Made by a program: the position numbers and the translations under genes. The notes under the pieces were generated by a model. That model ran no database searches and was not told where the DNA came from. It saw only the letters and a list, made by a program, of their open reading frames with translations. Positions 47,725-60,242 of a stretch of 64,000 bases of DNA are shown here, piece by piece. Position 1 is the stretch's first letter. Every line of letters starts with the position of its first letter. This DNA is from Phascolomyces articulosus (lineage: Eukaryota; Mucoromycota; Mucoromycetes; Mucorales; Lichtheimiaceae): positions 1 through 64,000 of the forward strand of contig JAIXMP010000044.1 of NCBI GenBank assembly GCA_025677815.1, in the 5' to 3' direction.

Positions 47725-50700
47725 ATGCTCTATACAGGACGATCAAAAGTCAGTCAACTTGGAACCACGAGTTATTTTGATCTACAGCAGCAACAACAGC
47801 CAGATGAAGAGGATGATGAAGAGAGTGCGTTGTATATAAAACGAAATTTAATCTATGGTACTACAGAAGAAACAACCACAACATCAGCCTCCAATACAGC
47901 CCCTTTATTATCTTCAACTACCAGTAGTTCACCACCTTCATCACCTCCTCCTCCCCCAACAATGCAATCGTCGGGTCGTTGTTCAAGATCGGGAAAGCGG
48001 GAGAAGCTACTACATCAACAACAACAACAGAATAACAGTGCATTCATTTTGGATGATTTTGTACTACCAGCATTAGACCCAAAGTAACATTTATAAACAT
48101 CTACCAATCGATTTCTTTTTTTTGGGGGGGGAGAGAGAGAGAGAGATTGTTTCAATGTTGTTGTTATAAATTTGTATAGATTAGTTTTCCACTACATCTA
48201 CTAATTACTAATAATAATATTGACCTTCTTGTTTAATTATTCATCTCTCTAGTGCTCAAGAAGTGACTGCTGCAACAAAATCTTCCATGGCATTACCTTC
48301 TGCATCTTCTTCTTCATTATCATATGCAAAAGAACAATCATTTCATCATTCGTGGTTTATGCGTAAAAGAAAAAAGCCTGCTCAAGTCAATTTAAGTACT
48401 ATCAGATCCAACTATAGAATATGTCGTAAGCGAGCCCGGTACGTTCCGATTCCTTTTTATTTCGATTCCCGCGTTTTTTTTTGAAAGGCTAAATAAATAC
48501 TTTACGGATAAACGCACATGAACAATCGATTGCTTATGAGTATTTTATTACAGTGACGATAATCCAAAAGTGTATGGATTCATTGACGATATTAAACAAT
48601 ATTTTCAATTCGATGCTTATATTTCCATGATTCAGTCGATTTTATGGGCAAATCAAACCATTGTTCTTTTTGTAAATAATTGATCCACTTAAATCCTTCT
48701 ACTATATACTACTTAATACCTTTTTTTTTTATTATTTTCTATGATGAATCATGATTTCTTTTTTATTAAATTAATATTTCCCTTTTCTTTATAGGTGAAT
48801 CTGGATCTTCTTGTCGATTTACTTTTATGCTGCGCTTATTTACGAGAGATCATTCAAGGTTATGATATCGGTTTAACGCCTTACTGGTTATTCAAGAATC
48901 GGTCATATGATTTATGGTAGATATACATTTAACATTTCTATTTCATCTCTATCATCAGACAATCATTTATGAGTACCCAAAATTCAAGTGTCTAGAATCA
49001 AAGAATTTCTCACATTCCCAACGGAAAATCACACTCAATTTTATATTCTATAGGGTTTTCTGCCAGATCCTTTCTTTATGGAACATTGGTTCATTTGCTA
49101 TCCGTACGCATGTGGTTTTGTTTATTTTTGGTTGTTGGGGGAGGGGAGAGCGAGGACTGTGTAATGTTGAGACAACATCGGGGACTATAACTTTCTTTGA
49201 AATAATAATATTACCTTTTATTTGTATAATTTGTTGTTTATGCTGTTTATGTTATTATGAATACATACACGCACACGCACACGCTCTAAACACACTTCAA
49301 AACAATAACCAAAATTTTATATAAATATTTAGGATTTCTGATAAGCCGATCACCTTGTTCAGTACTGATTAGTTTTCGAGGGCTTATCGAATTATTAACC
49401 TCCGTTCCACTTTTGGTATCAAAGTTTTTACCTCATGGTCAATATATTTATGGTAAATATTTATTGATGAACAATGGGTGGTGACAACCGATTATTGATG
49501 AACCTTTTACTATATCATAGTTCCATACTTTTTACGGAGTTGGGTATGTGTATTAAGAACCAAAAGCGCACTCAAAATCAAAGTAACACTTCGTATGACG
49601 GGTAAAGAAAAATTGTTTGTTGAATTTTGTTTGATCATCAGACTGTTATCCCATATAAAAAACCTGTCATTCATATTCAACCCAAAACAACTTCCCATAT
49701 GTAGATAAGCCGGTTGATGCCATTAATTACAAGCAAATCTATCTTGTGGGTATGACACTCACGTTATTATTCAATGGGATGGCCGCTTTTCAATATACGG
49801 AAGCTATCTTTGGTGGCAATCATTATAGTGTACTTGATTCCTTGTTTGTATCTCTCTATTCTTTTTTTTTATTGGTTACCCAGGCAATTCTATCTATAAA
49901 CTAATTCCCATTTTCTTGGTTTTATATATATATTTATAGGTATTTTGTATTTGTAACACTTTCAACCGTGGGTTACGGAGGTAAGACAGTAATAAATTAT
50001 ACCCATTTCATATAAACTTTACTAATCATCACCATGGCTTATTATAGATATTACCCCAATTGCGGCAACAAGCCGTGCTGTCATTATGCTGCTTATTTGC
50101 ATTACAGTTGCTGTGATTCCTGGTTTAGTATCTGATTTTATGGAAACCATGCAAAAGCGTGACGGTAAAGTTTTTCTGATTTTTTCAATCGTGAAAATAT
50201 AACTATGGGATTGGGGTGGTACCTTTCATAATACTAATGTGCTGATATATATAAATATTTATTTATACTATCAAACTTTATTTGCCACCTATCCATTGGT
50301 TTTTATAGCTGAAGGAAGCGTTGTAGAAAAAGGGACCCAACCGTTTATCCTTATTGTCGGTTCGTTTACGGCTGAACAAGCAAAAGATACATTGGATGGA
50401 TTTTTAAACATGGTCAGTATTATAAGATGACGACGACGACAACAATGGGCTGAATTATTTTTAGGAGCCAAGCAATTTCTAGTTTTAATATTAACCTGTT
50501 GTCATACTACAATATATAACTTTTAGGATAATATTGATGGCAAGCTTTCAGTAGTGTTTTTAGATACAAAACCCATCACGGATGATCTAAAACTACTAGG
50601 GCGTAATTCAGTTTGGGGTCATCGTGTTCAATTTCTCCACAGTACTTGCCTTGTAAGGAACTCCATACATAATATTCTTTTTTTTGGCTCTCTCCTTATT

Positions 50701-53700
50701 TGCATCCTCCAAAAGTCTCTAACTATAACCTTTTATTTCTGTATTATTCCATTTAGAATGATAAGGCATTACAAAGAGCAGTAAGAGAATTTATTATGTC
50801 TAGTGGGATAGATGAATGCGAGATTTGCTTTTTAATACATGATAATCTGATCCATATCCTTGTTGTTTTTATGTAAAATAATAGAATGCTCGATACGCCC
50901 AAGCAATCTTTACTTTATCAGGTACTGCTACTATACAACAACAACCATCTTTTCTTTTTTTTTTTTCATATTACCTTTTTTTAAAGAAAAAGAAAAATAT
51001 TATAAACAAATATGCAAAAACAAAAAAAAAATAGAAATTAGAACTAAAAATTCTTTTTTGTATATATAGATTTAAATGCACCAAATCCTATGAAAGAAGA
51101 TGAGCATAATACGGTCCGACTATGGTCACTCTATTGTTATACAGCTCGATATGATGTTCCTATCTATAGTTATAATTTATCACCTAGTACAGCCATTTAT
51201 CAAAAAGTAGCCAAAGAAGTCATATGTACACGACAATTTAATCAATACCTATTAGCTTTAAATTGTCGGTGTCGTGGTGCATCTACATTATTGACTAATT
51301 TATTACATCAACGTGAACCTTTAAACGATTATGATTTACCTTGGGAAGCTCAATATGGTAATGATGAAAAAAAAAAGAAAATATGATGATATAATATTTT
51401 TGTTTAATTGAGAACTTTCTTTACTTATCTGTTGGTATCATTATTATTTTTATTCGAAATAAATTTCATATAATAGATGATGGTTCCTGCAATGAAATTT
51501 ATACAGCACCAGCATCTGCATGCATCGTAGGAATTAGTTTTTGTCACGCAGCTTGGGTATGTTCATTGTCCAATGGATCTTCATTGAAAATGTCCCTTCC
51601 TCTTTCTCCCCCCAAAAAACAAACGTATGTCAAGCAAAAAAAAAAAAAGACAACACTTGCAGTTTACTAAAAATGCCCGTTTTTTTTAATATAGATTTTA
51701 TATAATGAAAATCAAGTGATATTATTTGCTGTTAAAGCATATATCCCAGAACAAGATCGTCATGAAATTATATTAAATCCATCGTATCAAAATTCACATA
51801 TCATTAAAGAAACAGATCTTTGTTTTTATATTGCTCAAAGCTTAAGAGAGATTCATGATATAGATACTCTGGTAAGAAGCTTATATAACTTTTTAAAAAA
51901 AAATTGATATATATACTAAGGCATGAAATATATATAAATATATATATTGTAACTTGTATATATTAGAGTCCACTTTATGTTTGGCAAATGGTTCGATTAC
52001 GCACCGCTTATTCTCAACAACAGCAAGAAAATTATAATATTGGATCAATGACACATCATCATGTTCAACAGCAGCAACAACAACAACAACAACAAATGAC
52101 AACGACGACGACACCTCCTCCTTATCCGTCCTCCTCCTCCTCTTCTTCTTCCTCATCCTCTGATGACTCTTCTTCTTCTTCCAATTCAAAACCGCCACCA
52201 CCATCAAAGAAACGTTATCAAATTACCAGACTTCCATCAGCCAGTCGATCATTATTGATCGGTATCAGTGGAGGAGGAGCAGCACTCAATATATCTAAAT
52301 TACCCTATGGTCGATATAATACAAGTTCTGGAACCCTTCATGATAATATCAGTAGTAATAGTATGAATGACGAAGGAATCAGTAGTGAAGATGATGATGA
52401 CGAGGATGAAGAAAGCGATGATAATGATGAAGATATTCATAGTACACGCACTGGAGCATCATTAACATGCTATTTACTTGAAGAACCAGCAAAACTTAGT
52501 GATGCCATTATTCAATCCGCTATTGGTATGCATCAACATGTTCTCGTATGCATGCACGAAGAATTTATCAATTTGTTCAAATTCATTTATAATCTGAGGT
52601 AAATAATCCACATCTAATACTTATTAGCACATGTTGATCAGAATAACAACAAAAAAAAAGGATGGTTTTCTTGAATAGTAGTAATAATGATTGTGATTTA
52701 TTATTATAGATCACCTCACTTGAGACCTGAAGAGTTGCAAGATATTATTATATTGTGTAATGAACTCCCAAGTGAAAAAGAATTTGAAATGATCAGCAAC
52801 TTTCCACGTGTATATATCATGGAGGTATATTCAATGTTATTTATTGATTCGATCGCTCTTTTGTATATCTCTTTTTTTCATTTTAACTCAACATTTCATT
52901 TAATGTATATCCATAGGGAAATTGTCGACAACCCGATGATCTCCATCGTGCAGGTATTAAACGAGCCAAACAGGTCGTTGTTATGAGGTAAGATTATATC
53001 TTTTTGGGAATATATAAAAATAATAGGCAATGTTTTTAATTTATATATAACAAAACAACAACACTTTTATTATTCAAAGTGAAAAAGATGCTCCAGAACT
53101 GCAAGGTGCAAGCGCTGATAGTGCAGCTATGTAAGTGGATCTGTAAATAACAAAATGTGGGATGATGTTATTTAATTTTTGTTCTCTAGTAATAATGTAT
53201 CATCATAATTTCTTTCATGTAGTATGACGAGTCATATTATTCATTTATTACTTCATGGACGGAGGATAACACCTTACATCATTGTAAATTTGGGTAAGAA
53301 ATGTAACAAAAATATTAAAATTACCCAATAGTTTATTGCTCTGCTTGTGTGAAAAACTAATTTTCCCTTTTCTATACACATCCAAATTTTTCTATTATTG
53401 TTAGTGGAAAGATCTAATATCAAATTCATGCATCTACTGCAAGGAAAACAAGTGGATGAAGAAGTAGATGTATTTTATACCCCTGCTTATGCTGCTGGTG
53501 ATGTTGTTGCTGATAGTCTTATTAGCAATGTATTACTAAGTCAATCTTATTATAAACCCGATATTGTCAAGGTTATCAAAGCATTAAGCGGTATGCCACC
53601 TTCGATTGTATCAGACACGACATCTAATATTTCAGCGCAACGACGATCCACATCAAGTCGTCATAGTAAACATGTGAATAACAGCAAAATCAACAACAAT

Positions 53701-54081
53701 ACTAATAATAATCATATCAATAATAGCACCAACACTTCTTGTTGGCGACCTACTTCCCATCATCAGCATTCGAACGATTTAGATAATTTATTTGAGGAAT
53801 ATCGAACTCAAAAAAATGCAACCGTCACCTCATCACGACTCTCGAGTATTCCTGTACCTAATCTATTTGTCGGCCAAGCCTTTTCTCATCTTTATGAATC
53901 TTTACTATTAGATCAAGGTGTATTGGCTTTGGGTCTTTTACGTGCTCCTGATAATGTCACGTTTGGCAATGAACTTCCATTTGTTTATTCGAATCCTGTT
54001 CCATCACTGATTCTTAGAGCCACTGATTTTGTTTATGTTTTAGCACAACCTGGTTGGATGTTTACTTCATCCACTAAATAA
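47725..54081 (+). CDS. Slo/BK-type potassium channel with two RCK domains
   Basis: Many exons between the ATG at 47725 (MLYTGRSKVS) and the stop at 54081. I did not fix every junction. N-terminus: cytosolic, Gln- and Ser-rich. The membrane part runs from about 48560 to 50160 and includes SILWANQTIVLFV, LDLLVDLLLCCAYL, a weakly charged S4-like stretch, and the pore YFVFVTLSTVGYGDITP. The Asp codon of TVGYGD is split by an intron (49981/50047). The first RCK domain follows (QPFILIVGSFTAEQAKDTLDGFL, YTARYDVPIYSYNLSP). A long linker has poly-Gln, poly-Ser and an acidic run (SSEDDDDEDEESDDNDED). The second RCK has LRPEELQDIIILCNELPSEKEFEMI and YIIVNLVERSNIKFMHLL. In animals such channels open on calcium and voltage. 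Gating ligand is not deducible here. Location is likely plasma or vacuolar membrane. Confidence 0.9.
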
Positions 54082-54512
54082 TCCTAATACCTTATTATAT
54101 AACATTTATAACACACTCCTATATACCCTTCTCCCCCTAAAAAAACTATATACATACACATACATGCAAACACATACTTTTTTTTCCATCCAATTTTTTT
54201 TCATTTATATATTTTTGCATATTTCCATTTGGTAAAGAGTTTTCCTTTTTACTCCCTTCTATCTAAACAAAACACAGCAACAAAAAAGTTTCTCATTTGT
54301 ATTTTCAATCAAAAGATTTTTTTTTTAAAAAAAAGAAGATTCCCATCCTCTTCATTTATCCCCTCGTCTCCCCCCCCCAAAAAAAAACACAGCACCATTT
54401 ATTTCTATACATATTAAACAAATAAGGTCTTTCGATTTTCTTTTAAAACATTATTTTATTATTATTATGAGGAGTATAAAAGTATAAATATATTTATTAT
54501 CATTGTTTATGA
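54082..54512. other. Convergent 3' flanks of channel and Gda1 genes
   Basis: About 430 bases between two stop codons facing each other. C/T-rich on the left, with poly-C/poly-A simple sequence near 54370. No gene. Confidence 0.6.
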
Positions 54513-56262
54513 TTATACATTTTGTTCTAAATCCGCTTCATCCAATAATGCAATTGCAGCACCCAAGCACCATCCAGTTTCTACTCCGTCTATCTTTTTA
54601 GCCATTTTAATTTCTCGATGATCCGGTATTTCATAACCATGGGATAGCAATCCATAAATAAAAGCTAAATCTAAACACCATTCTGGACGATCCAACATTT
54701 CATCACGTAAATCACCATCTGGCAAAGAATCCAAGTATTCACCACTACAGACCTTTTCGGTTAATCTACCCAGTTCGGGCAACTTGAAACTGGGTGGAAG
54801 GCCCAATGGATGAGTACGATCATAGAAATACGAAAAGATATAGATAGGACCTTCCTCAGCAAAAGCTTCAGCAATGAGAGGTTGATGAATACCATCGAAT
54901 GAACAAGGAGGAGCCATACAAATGGCATTCTTATTCAATATATCCTTGACAATATCAGTACAAGCATCATGAAGGCCCTGACCAATAAATTTGGCTTCAG
55001 GCGATGGATCGTTTTTGGGAAAAGAAAATTCTAGGTTGCGAGGCAAACAGGGATGCGTCACATGTAAATCGGGTTTGACTTGTTCGGCCAGTTGTAAAAT
55101 ACGTCGATGCATTCGTTTTCGTGCTTCCATCAAACCATAACCCAAATAAGAGTGTTGATATAGAACATACTGACGATTGTCATAAGTCAATGTGTATTTG
55201 TGATCTCCTTCTTCCATGATGTTTTGGTCACTCGGATCAGGTTCGAATACAATTTGAGTGGAGGCTCCACCAAGATCAAAGACAGCGGCGGTCGGAATAT
55301 CTTTGGATTTCAAATGACCAAGTAAAAAGTTGACTGTGATCCATGCATAAACGCCTAGAAATGGAAAAAGAAAGTGTATGAGTCGAGACTGTGTTTTACA
55401 AACATCGAAGGTACTTTATAAAAAAAAATTAAACACACATGTATCTCTTTTCTCCTATATAGAATTACCTTCATCCTTGCCATCCATGATAGTAACACCA
55501 CCTTGACGGCCTCCAATAATAGGAAAGGGATATCGTGCATAAATATGATCATAAACAGCATCCAATACCTTTTCACTCTGCTCTTGACCTAATAATCGTA
55601 ATCCAGCTGTTGCCCGGATTGCCATGGGTGTCTTTTTATGGGAATGAATAGGAATAGTTTCTAACGCCTGTTCGAGTAAGGGATCTAATGATGGGCCAGC
55701 TAACTCAGGCGTATAAGAAGATAAGCCTGGAATGGTTTGTACAAAAAGGGCTTCGTCTTTCAGTTGAACGGGGTCAACGGAAGCACATTGCCGAAACCGG
55801 TAGACGTGAAGTCGTGAGCCCGCCGAGCCTGCATCTATCATAATCGCATACTTTAAACAAGAAGGTGGTTGTCCTACCAATAATAGTAGCCATTTATTGT
55901 CAATATCTGTTACTGCTATATCTATAATGCACATTCATACAAACTTTTACAGATAAAAAAAAACCATATCCTTTAGCTCTCTTATTTTTTTTATTCCCAA
56001 TGAATAAAGTTTTTTTTTTTTTACCTGTTATATGAGACCGTACTGTATCGACCATTTCGAGGATTTGCTCTTCAGGATACCAATAAACAAAAAAAGCAAG
56101 AAGAATGCCAATGAATGCAATCATGATGCGTAATCCTGTCATTCCTCCCCCATGTCTCGATTGATTTGAAATCGAATTTCGAAACATGGCATAAGGTGAT
56201 CGACCTCCATGTTTTCGTTTTCTAGTGTTGGACTTTATTCTACTATCATTTTTGTCAGCCAT
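54513..56262 (-). CDS. GDA1: Golgi guanosine diphosphatase (GDA1/CD39 family)
   Basis: Three exons (56262-56025, 55921-55469, 55354-54513) give 510 residues, close to the yeast enzyme. It is a type II membrane protein, with a basic cytosolic start (MADKNDSRIKSNTRKRKHGG) and an anchor at about residues 43-62 (GLRIMIAFIGILLAFFVYWY), followed by the lumenal catalytic domain. All apyrase conserved regions are visible: IMIDAGSAGSRLHVYRF, AIRATAGLRLL, ITVNFLLG, VFDLGGASTQIVFEP and GWCLGAAIALL. The family hydrolyses GDP to GMP in the Golgi lumen. This allows GDP-mannose import by antiport with GMP and so mannosylation of proteins and lipids. It is complete, with no oddities. Confidence 0.95.
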
Positions 56263-56587
56263 TCTAGTGGAAGATGGGGAGAGAGGAGGGAAGGAATTGT
56301 AGTAGCAAAAAATATATTTAAAGACTATATACACATGCACTGTCTTACGTTTAAAAAATCCAAAAACTGGGAAGGATCAAATCCAATTTTTTTAAGCCTT
56401 GCCAAAGTAATTTTTGATCTTTATGATTAATAATAAGCACTGATACACTGTATAAGAATATAATTTATGCTTTTATGATCTGTCTCGAACAAGTATTAAG
56501 ACTTGACACTGTGTTCACAGGAGACGTAAAATAAAACAACACTTCTTTATAGTATTGGAATATAATACTCTGTGACACAAGATGAAG

Positions 56588-56854
56588 TTAGGTAAAAGTG
56601 GCTTTACTATCATGTGTATGGATTAAATATAAAAAAAGTAAAGTACAGTAACTATTTCGAAACCAATTAATTTTAATTTGCTTGGTATTGTAGTATTGGT
56701 GAAGGAATGTATCAATGGTTTCTTTCTCTATTATGTTTATTCGCGGCTTTTCCATGGTCTTTCCAATCAATCTACATGATTTTCTAACCGTAACAATAGA
56801 TGGTGAATTAGAGTGCGTCGTTCTTTTTCCTACTATACTGCGAAATGATGCCAT
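56588..56854 (-). CDS. Weak hypothetical ORF
   Basis: An 88-residue frame from the ATG at 56854 (MASFRSIVGKRTTHSNSPSI). The first ~45 residues have balanced composition (TVRKSCRLIGKTMEKPRIN), and the tail becomes AT-driven. No domain is recognised, and there are no introns or neighbours that support it. It could be a small orphan gene or chance. Confidence 0.2.
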   Translation of the reverse strand: MASFRSIVGKRTTHSNSPSIVTVRKSCRLIGKTMEKPRINIIEKETIDTFLHQYYNTKQIKINWFRNSYCTLLFLYLIHTHDSKATFT

Positions 56855-57364
56855 TTTATTTTTAATAATGTTCGGTAAGTTTTAAAAGTTGGAAAGAAGG
56901 GAAACAAAGAGTAGAAAAGAGCCCTGAAAGTTCTGATATAAAAATGAAGAAAAGCCGCGCACAGTACCACATATTTTGTATTTTTACAATCATTTTGCTT
57001 GTTTTATGAAGAGCACTGATTACGTATGTTTTTGACAGCGAAAGATTCCCGGATTAATTTCGATTGATATATACCTAGTTAAAGAATAGACAACCAGCAA
57101 ATATTATATTATAATAAAGTGTTAGCTATGTAAAACCATACCTGATTCGAGATTTAAATGTAGACGAGCAAACTTTGCTGTTAAAATGGAAAGCTCTAGT
57201 TCATCAGGAACTTAGCCTTTTTTAACACTATCTGTCAAAGGATTTAATTCTTCTAAAGATGAAGACCCCTATTAAACACGAAAAACCTACCTTTCATTTC
57301 TATATGACTATAATGGTCAGTTCTGAATATTACATTCCGAAAATAAAACTGAACTCGCCGAGGC

Positions 57365-57915
57365 TAGAAAAGCTAGGAAGGGATTTGAGGCCTTGGCCAA
57401 GGCTGAAAATATTGGTCAAAGATTTTTCACATTTCTCAAAGATTTTTTTAACATTTTCAAAAAGCTAAAAAATATTTACAGCATCCTCGAAGGCCAAAAA
57501 GGTTGGCATCATACACTGCATCATAAATGTCGTGTGATTACTGTTCCCCACGAGCTTCTTTTACTACTTTTCTCATTTTCTGCTGTAAGAAAGAGTGAAA
57601 AAAGATTGCAGAATATTAAATTTTAACCATAGTAATATATAATAGAGATAGTATTTGGATACTTTGCATCACTTTATCATTGAACATTATTTTTGACAAT
57701 TAAAAGTAAGTATTCTTACAAATAAAAGTAGAAAGAGGCCCAAGCATTTCCGGCCTTTGCAGAATACTTCTAGTCTTGAGAAATGCTTGAAAGGTTCCCC
57801 AAAGGCCAAAAATATTTCTAGAGTTTCCAAGGCAGCAGGGTTTCATCTTCTTGACCTCGCAAGGCCACAGAAAGTCTACCGAGGCCATTCCAGCCTCTGT
57901 ATAGATTCGGGATGG
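57365..57915. other. GGCC-rich patch in AT-rich DNA
   Basis: Two clusters (57386-57495 and 57736-57915) together hold nine GGCC tetramers by my count, mostly as AAGGCC or GAGGCC, in sequence that is otherwise strongly AT-rich. The spacing is irregular. I see no open frame with protein sense. It looks like a degenerate repeat of unknown type. Confidence 0.5.
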
Positions 57916-58578
57916 CCCGTTATCACTTACACTAAAAAATTTGCACTCAATAACGAAAAACCCATCCCTTCATAAATGATCATCCTTTCCTTCCATATAT
58001 AGTTGAATAATTTTTCCTTTCCTAACTGAACATCCTCCCCTTTTAATTGAAAACTTCTGCCTTTATAACTAAAATTATATCTTTGTTACGGAAAAATATT
58101 TGTTTTATCGCCGCATATCAAAATACTTGCCCAATCTTCTGTATAAGAATGATCCATATACCAAGAGAGTTCCATCCATATATTGTACCGTCGAAAGGCT
58201 TTGGTCATCACATTAAATACGAAGACACTCTCGATTATCCGGGGACTGATAAGGATAAAATTGGTCTCAATGTAAAAAGAACCCTTGTTTTTGATTTTCA
58301 GGGGCCAAAAACAAGAATAATAATGCCTGCCATGATTTCTGATTACTTTTATATATCAATCTTGTTTCTATGGAAAGATTTGCTCCTTGATCAAGACAAC
58401 CATGAACATCCCTGAGACCGAGCCTAAGTAAAGGCAATGCATTTTAATTTGTAGCCTCATAACCATTTATAAAACACGGAAAATGATGAAAAAAGGTATA
58501 AATAATCGCTTCCAAAAGCTTTCAAACGATAAACAAGTACATTACTGTAGAAACAATCGAGAAAAGGAGCTTGCTCCA

Positions 58579-60197
58579 CAGTGGGAGGACAAAAGTTTTG
58601 GCGCGAAACCAACTCCGACAGTAAAGAAATTTATGTCTTTAAGCTTCTTGCTCACATCTCATCATTATTTTTATTAAGCAGAATAAAAAAATATATTATA
58701 CTACATACTAATTTACCTAAGGTATTCATTAAAGCTAAAAAAATAATAATAAAATGTAATAAAAGAAAAAAGTTATTTCGTGTTAGTACTTTGTGCTTTT
58801 GCCACAGGCTTTCTTGACAAGTTTTAGGCGACTAGTGACGGAATCCACTAAAGTGTTGATTTTTCGATGAGAATCTCATCCCAAGAATCTTGAATTGCTA
58901 TTTTCATTAAATCCAAAGCTTTGGGTTGATTGACCACCTTTTTTTTGCACTTCCGTCTTCATTATCATCCATACATATTCGCTAGGATCTAAATCTGGAC
59001 TTTGTGCTGGCCAATCCAACTTGATAACTCGATTTTTTTTTCTCCAGAATTTTGATGCATTGGCACGGTGAACCGGTGCTCCATCTTCCGTCAAGGCTGG
59101 ATCATCCAGTGTATTCCAAAAGCTATATAATTCGCCCGCATACACTTGATCAACAAAATCCACAGCTGTTCTTCTAATTTTATCCATAAACACCAAATTA
59201 GATTTTTGACCATAAGTAACAGCACCCCAAATCATGACACTAGAACGTTGGCTTTTAAATGAGGGAGTCATACACTCCAAGTAATCGACTTCGTAACATT
59301 CTCTCCATACACGAACTATTCTGCTGTTTTTTCCTGTTTTGAATGTGCTCTCGTCAGTCCACACAACGTTCCTCCAATCCTGCAAAGTCCAATTTTGATA
59401 TTGTTTTACAAATCTACGGCGTCCTTCAATATGTCGCGGGTGTAAGAATGGCTTTGCAATTCTGTTGAATACATTATGGGCATGAAATGTGCGTCCGATT
59501 GTTCTAATTGAGACTTTGACGGTTGAAACATTGGTGATGTCAGATAAGGTTTGTCTTCTGTTTGACTTGGCTACACGCACAATTTGTCGTTCATCCCTCT
59601 CATCTAATTTCTTGGTTCCATCACTAGATTTTTTTTTTTTTTTTTTGCATTTCACATGTTCCTTGAAAATTTGAATCCATCTTTCTACTGTTCGTAAAGG
59701 CACTTTGATCTGTTCCGAAATTTCAGTTGGACTTTCATTACTTTGATATAATGTAATTGCAGATATGCGTTTTTCATTTGAATGTGCCATTGTTTTCTTA
59801 AAAAAAATAATTGTGATTTTAATAAAAGTAGAGGAAATGGAGTGGTTTAATTTCAGTCTTCAAAATGACTGATGAAATTAATATTTTTCAATGTCAAATA
59901 AATCCAAGTTGAAGAGCGGTCAACAGAATTTAGTTTAGTCTCATTTTATGTATTATTGCCACCTCCTTTTTTATTTCTTTTTCTTTTTCTTTTCATTCTT
60001 TATCTGTAAACAATATTGACCCCTCAAAAGTATGTATATGATGGAAATGCCCAAAAGTCATATCAAAAGAACATATATTAATAATGGAATAAATAGTATG
60101 ATTGTTCATAATTTTTATTTTGTTCTTGGACCGCCGTATCAATGACCATCTGAATGGGGTTTAATTTCGCGCCAAAACTTTTGTCCCCCTCCCACTG
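58579..60197 (-). mobile_element. Tc1/mariner-type DNA transposon
   Basis: The 1.6-kb element is bounded by inverted repeats of about 34-37 bases, each starting CAGTGGGAGG and including acaaaagttttggcgcgaaa. The left copy (58579-58612) is 3 bases shorter than the right (60163-60197 region) because of a ggg difference. The right flank begins with TA as expected; the left flank is CA, probably a mutated TA. Copy A of the duplicon shows the unoccupied site. One minus-strand transposase gene lies inside. The element ends look good enough for recognition, but the transposase is broken, so it is probably not self-mobile. Confidence 0.88.
58797..59790 (-). pseudogene. Tc1-family transposase, frameshifted C-terminus
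   Basis: From the ATG at 59790 (MAHSNEKRISAIT) the frame is open for 304 residues to 58876. An N-terminal helix-turn-helix part (SPTEISEQIKVPLRTVERW) is followed by the DDE domain with WTDESTF, EDGAPVHRANASKFW and SPDLDPSEYVW. Between the second Asp and the Glu are 34 residues, so it is a DD34E enzyme. After MKTEVQKK the frame is lost at a run of eight A. Tc1-like sense continues in another frame (ALDLMKIAIQDSWDEIL), and after one more shift the usual C-terminal end (LVDSVTSRLKL to a stop near 58797) can be seen. Lys-rich KCKKKKKKSS at another homopolymer run may also be an error-prone spot. Confidence 0.85.
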
Positions 60198-60242
60198 TAT
60201 ATAAACTTTTTAAATAAGATATTTTTTCATAATAATTGCATA

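Larger units (their letters stand above)
56263..58449. other. Intergenic between GDA1 and HET duplicon copy B
   Basis: About 2.2 kb. It contains one weak frame (56588-56854, -) and a GGCC-rich patch (57365-57915). The rest is AT-rich with no gene. Sequence from about 58000 to 58440 has loosely repeated catcctttcc/catcctcccc pieces. Confidence 0.45.
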
